This document shows positions 44,734 to 46,273 of a stretch of 46,273 bases of DNA, piece after piece. The notes below the pieces were generated by a model that saw nothing but the letters and a program-made list of their open reading frames with translations, was not told the origin of the DNA and searched no databases. Location of the stretch: assembly GCA_016748015.1 (NCBI GenBank), contig JAAOMT010000523.1:1302273-1348545 (forward strand). Reading direction: 5' to 3'. Origin of the DNA: Geosiphon pyriformis. Taxonomy: Eukaryota > Glomeromycota > Glomeromycetes > Archaeosporales > Geosiphonaceae. Within the stretch, counting starts at the first letter, position 1; every line of letters begins with the position of its first letter. The position numbers and the translations under genes are program-made.

Positions 44734-44985
44734 CTGAAGCTTTTGAATGTTCTAATTAAATATGAAATTAGTTTTAGACAGCCAGTTATTATCAATGAGA
44801 GCTTGGTACTGTATGGCTTCCATTACTAAAACTTTGATTGGTGTAATAATACCATTAATTTCAAAAAGAAGTTGTTAATTTTACCAATAAGAGTCTTAAT
44901 CACTTTATTAACAGTAATAATTCTGGCACTGGCAATACAATCAACTTGGTGACTTAATTGGTCCATGAATTGTTGTGTAATGATG

Positions 44986-45329
44986 CTGTTCTTACTTTAT
45001 CATACCAGAATGTGATGCCTATAAACCATAACATGATTAATATAGGATTATCTCTATATAAAAAATATAATATGAAACTAATATACATTAAGTCCACTAT
45101 GGAACCAAAGAATTACAGCACTATTAAAAGCATATTAAAGAAAGCTTAAGGAGAAAAAATTGCTTCATATGTTTTTAAAATCAACAATACCCAAACTCTC
45201 CAGGAGTATCTAAATAAAGAAAAAATCATTAATGAAATTTACCAAGAAGAACAAAAAATAATAAATAATAAACGAGCATTAACACCAACACATGATGAAC
45301 CAAGAAAGAAACGAAAACTAAAAACATAA
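44986..45329 (+). pseudogene. Unrecognised reading frame with basic C-terminus and one stop
   Basis: Immediately after the end of element H, one plus-strand frame stays open for about 115 codons except a TAA at 45147-45149. It includes NMINIGLSLYKKYNMKLIYIK, then KIINEIYQEEQKIINNKR, and ends EPRKKRKLKT before a stop at 45327. The last residues look like a basic nuclear-localisation motif. The 5' end is missing, cut by element H. I do not recognise the family. It could be the 3' end of a host or transposon gene. Confidence 0.5.
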
Positions 45330-45638
45330 AACAAATATCTGTTTCTTATAATTATCGATAATCGGGACAAATTTCCATGATTCTTTATATACTGTTCAAG
45401 TAATAATAATAATATGCAAAAGTACTGTACATACTTTGTTTAAGAGAGTAATAAAAAGAATCGATTGTTGTAACTGTTTTTTGCAATTCAAATTCAGTTA
45501 TCCATTATCATACGACTCGTTACAATACACACGTAAAAAACAATTGCTTCACTTCCAAAAACAGAATTGCATTACGTAGTAGTAGCAGAATATTAAACCA
45601 TTTGTTAATTGTTCCATAACGTGATATGCAAAGAAGCG
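45330..45638. other. Unique non-repetitive DNA, putative promoter region
   Basis: No retrotransposon similarity or long reading frame is seen. The sequence is richer in CG dinucleotides than everything to the left (cgataatcggg, acgactcg, cacacg), which marks the edge of the decayed repeat block. It leads directly to the TATA box of the downstream gene. Confidence 0.6.
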
Positions 45639-45646
45639 TATAAAAG
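45639..45646 (+). promoter_or_regulatory. TATA box TATAAAAG
   Basis: TATAAAAG follows GCG, about 40 bp upstream of an ATG (45679) and about 220 bp upstream of the ATG at 45862. Confidence 0.55.
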
Positions 45647-45678
45647 AGATTTCCCTTTGTCTTGTCTCTGACAAAAGC

Positions 45679-45721
45679 ATGGAGGGTTCCCGATCTGCTT
45701 TGCCAAGTGTGCTGGATCCGG
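45679..45721 (+). other. Possible 5' exon or upstream ORF
   Basis: ATG at 45679 reads MEGSRSALPSVLDP and, unspliced, stops after 18 codons. If an intron from GTAAC (45722) to CTAG (45858-45859) were removed, the frame joins the ATG-45862 frame directly. A stronger donor, GTAAGT at 45773, would instead leave these codons in a 5' leader. A CTAAC branch-like site lies near 45837. Confidence 0.35.
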
Positions 45722-45861
45722 GTAACTATAGTTGATTCGGCGCTTCAATACGGAGAAGTATCACATGTTTGTGTAAGTAAAACGTATAAACAGGGCTGAC
45801 GCAGATCGCGACTGTTCCTTTTTATCACTATCTTTCACTAACTTACGAAAAACATCTAGAC

Positions 45862-46051
45862 ATGGACGTGGATGCAAAAGTAATGGAGAAAATGTTCTTT
45901 ACTTGGAAATACAGTAAAGACTATCCCAGCGCAACCTTTGAACAATGGGATGCTGCATACAACGAATACAAAGACTTCTACGCTAAATACCATCAAGACA
46001 ACCCTGGCGCGACCACAAACTGCTATGAGGAATACCTCAAGACAAAGCAAG
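45862..46051 (+). CDS. Host gene, coding exon, unknown product (partial)
   Basis: ATG-45862 opens 63 codons with strongly host-like base use: MDVDAKVMEKMFFTWKYS, then aromatic-rich sequence with WDAAYNEYKDFYAKY and TNCYEEYLKTKQ. The frame meets CAAG followed by GTAAGC at 46052, a good donor, so the 66-codon open frame probably ends at an intron and the gene continues past the window. No signal peptide or membrane segment; likely soluble. I do not recognise the family. The 45859 AG just upstream suggests an intron in the 5' part. An overlapping antisense hydrophobic frame is treated as a shadow. Confidence 0.6.
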
Positions 46052-46273
46052 GTAAGCAATGAATACACGTTTATTGGAGGATAGAGGAGCAACGTGGAGA
46101 AGAGTTTGAATACTGTTACTGGTTTTGTGCTATATTGCAAGAGAGGCAGTTGGACGTTGTTAGTTGGGGCAGAGCTTATCGTAGCAGAGCTAGGTTTATA
46201 CGTAAACCCATTTGAAAGACAAATAAGCAAGATACGATACGTTTGGGGTCGTAGGAGAAGTGGTTGCTGTGCT
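46052..46273 (+). other. Probable intron or unassigned sequence at window edge
   Basis: Begins GTAAGC; no coding continuation is apparent before the window ends. Several AG dinucleotides are present, none clearly an acceptor. Confidence 0.4.

Larger units (their letters stand above)
41677..44985 (-). mobile_element. Element H: oldest, truncated Ty3/Gypsy remnant
   Basis: The minus strand reads protease tail, Cys-rich domain, dUTPase, spacer and start of RT, with many stops. It is cut on the left by element G and ends abruptly in the protease region at about 44985, where homology to elements A and D stops. A type C solo LTR lies inside at 43842-44733. It has the fewest remaining CG dinucleotides and the poorest open frames. 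Confidence 0.8.

Noticed and set aside
44958-45149. 63-residue frame read as a complete small gene
   Set aside because: Its first part lies in element H and the frame continues past the stop at 45149 to 45329, so it is a composite.
45856-46230. 124-residue antisense hydrophobic frame over the host exon
   Set aside because: The sense strand has a Met start, host-like codons and a good donor site, and the antisense frame has no recognisable domain. RNA data could overturn this.
1-46273. Endogenous retrovirus, suggested by the dUTPase and zinc domains
   Set aside because: No envelope-like gene (signal peptide, membrane segment, surface protein) is visible after integrase; domain order and Gag fit Ty3/Gypsy elements.
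1-46273. tRNA, rRNA or other structural RNA genes
   Set aside because: No cloverleaf, conserved tRNA boxes or rRNA-like stretches were recognised by reading; a covariance search was not possible.

Overview
The window is AT-rich, CpG-poor eukaryotic DNA made almost entirely of decayed LTR retrotransposons of the Ty3/Gypsy type (pol order protease, reverse transcriptase, RNase H, integrase). The Gag and Pol sequences and the asparagine/glutamine-rich style resemble elements I associate with arbuscular mycorrhizal fungi (Glomeromycotina, e.g. Rhizophagus or Gigaspora). That assignment is recognition from memory, not a database result. Only the last ~0.9 kb (from about 45.3 kb) has CpG-containing sequence with a TATA box, a plausible exon and splice sites, so this looks like the edge of a host gene.

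Layout. Five coding copies are visible. H (41677-44985, minus) is the oldest substrate. G (minus; 5' leader and 5' LTR at 40415-41676) abuts H in the way expected of an insertion. E (8919-40414, plus) appears to have landed in the G leader. Three elements sit inside E: A (238-8918, minus) in its gag, B (10149-21904, minus) in its protease region, and D (24348-36406, minus) in its reverse transcriptase. B and D carry both LTRs and 4-bp target duplications (ataa/acaa and atgc/atgc). Removing the nested solo LTRs gives B about 10.05 kb and D about 10.14 kb, a good internal check. Solo LTRs sit inside A (681-1650), inside A's own 5' LTR (6996-7964), inside B (11578-12412, 18914-19779), inside D (28708-29653, 33735-34702) and inside H (43842-44733).

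Coding content. The family polyprotein reads Gag with a CCHC knuckle, a retropepsin-like domain, a cysteine-rich zinc-finger-like domain, a dUTPase domain with up to five recognisable motifs, a spacer, RT, RNase H, integrase, and in B, D and E an extra ~250-300 residue C-terminal region of unknown function. No copy is intact. Stops and amino-acid losses are mostly C-to-T/G-to-A transitions. D looks youngest: it keeps LDL and YLDD in RT.

Regulatory content. At least four LTR types are present (called A, B, C and C-like here), all with TGTTAY...RTAACA ends. In each, a short-repeat array lies upstream of a TATA box in element orientation, and in the C types the array sequence differs from copy to copy. 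The strongest leads are the dUTPase plus Cys-rich module, an Asp-Ser/Asn-Arg sequence at the protease active site in all four readable copies, a target-site preference for a central TG/CA dinucleotide, the copy-specific promoter arrays, and an inverted repeat that includes the primer-binding site.
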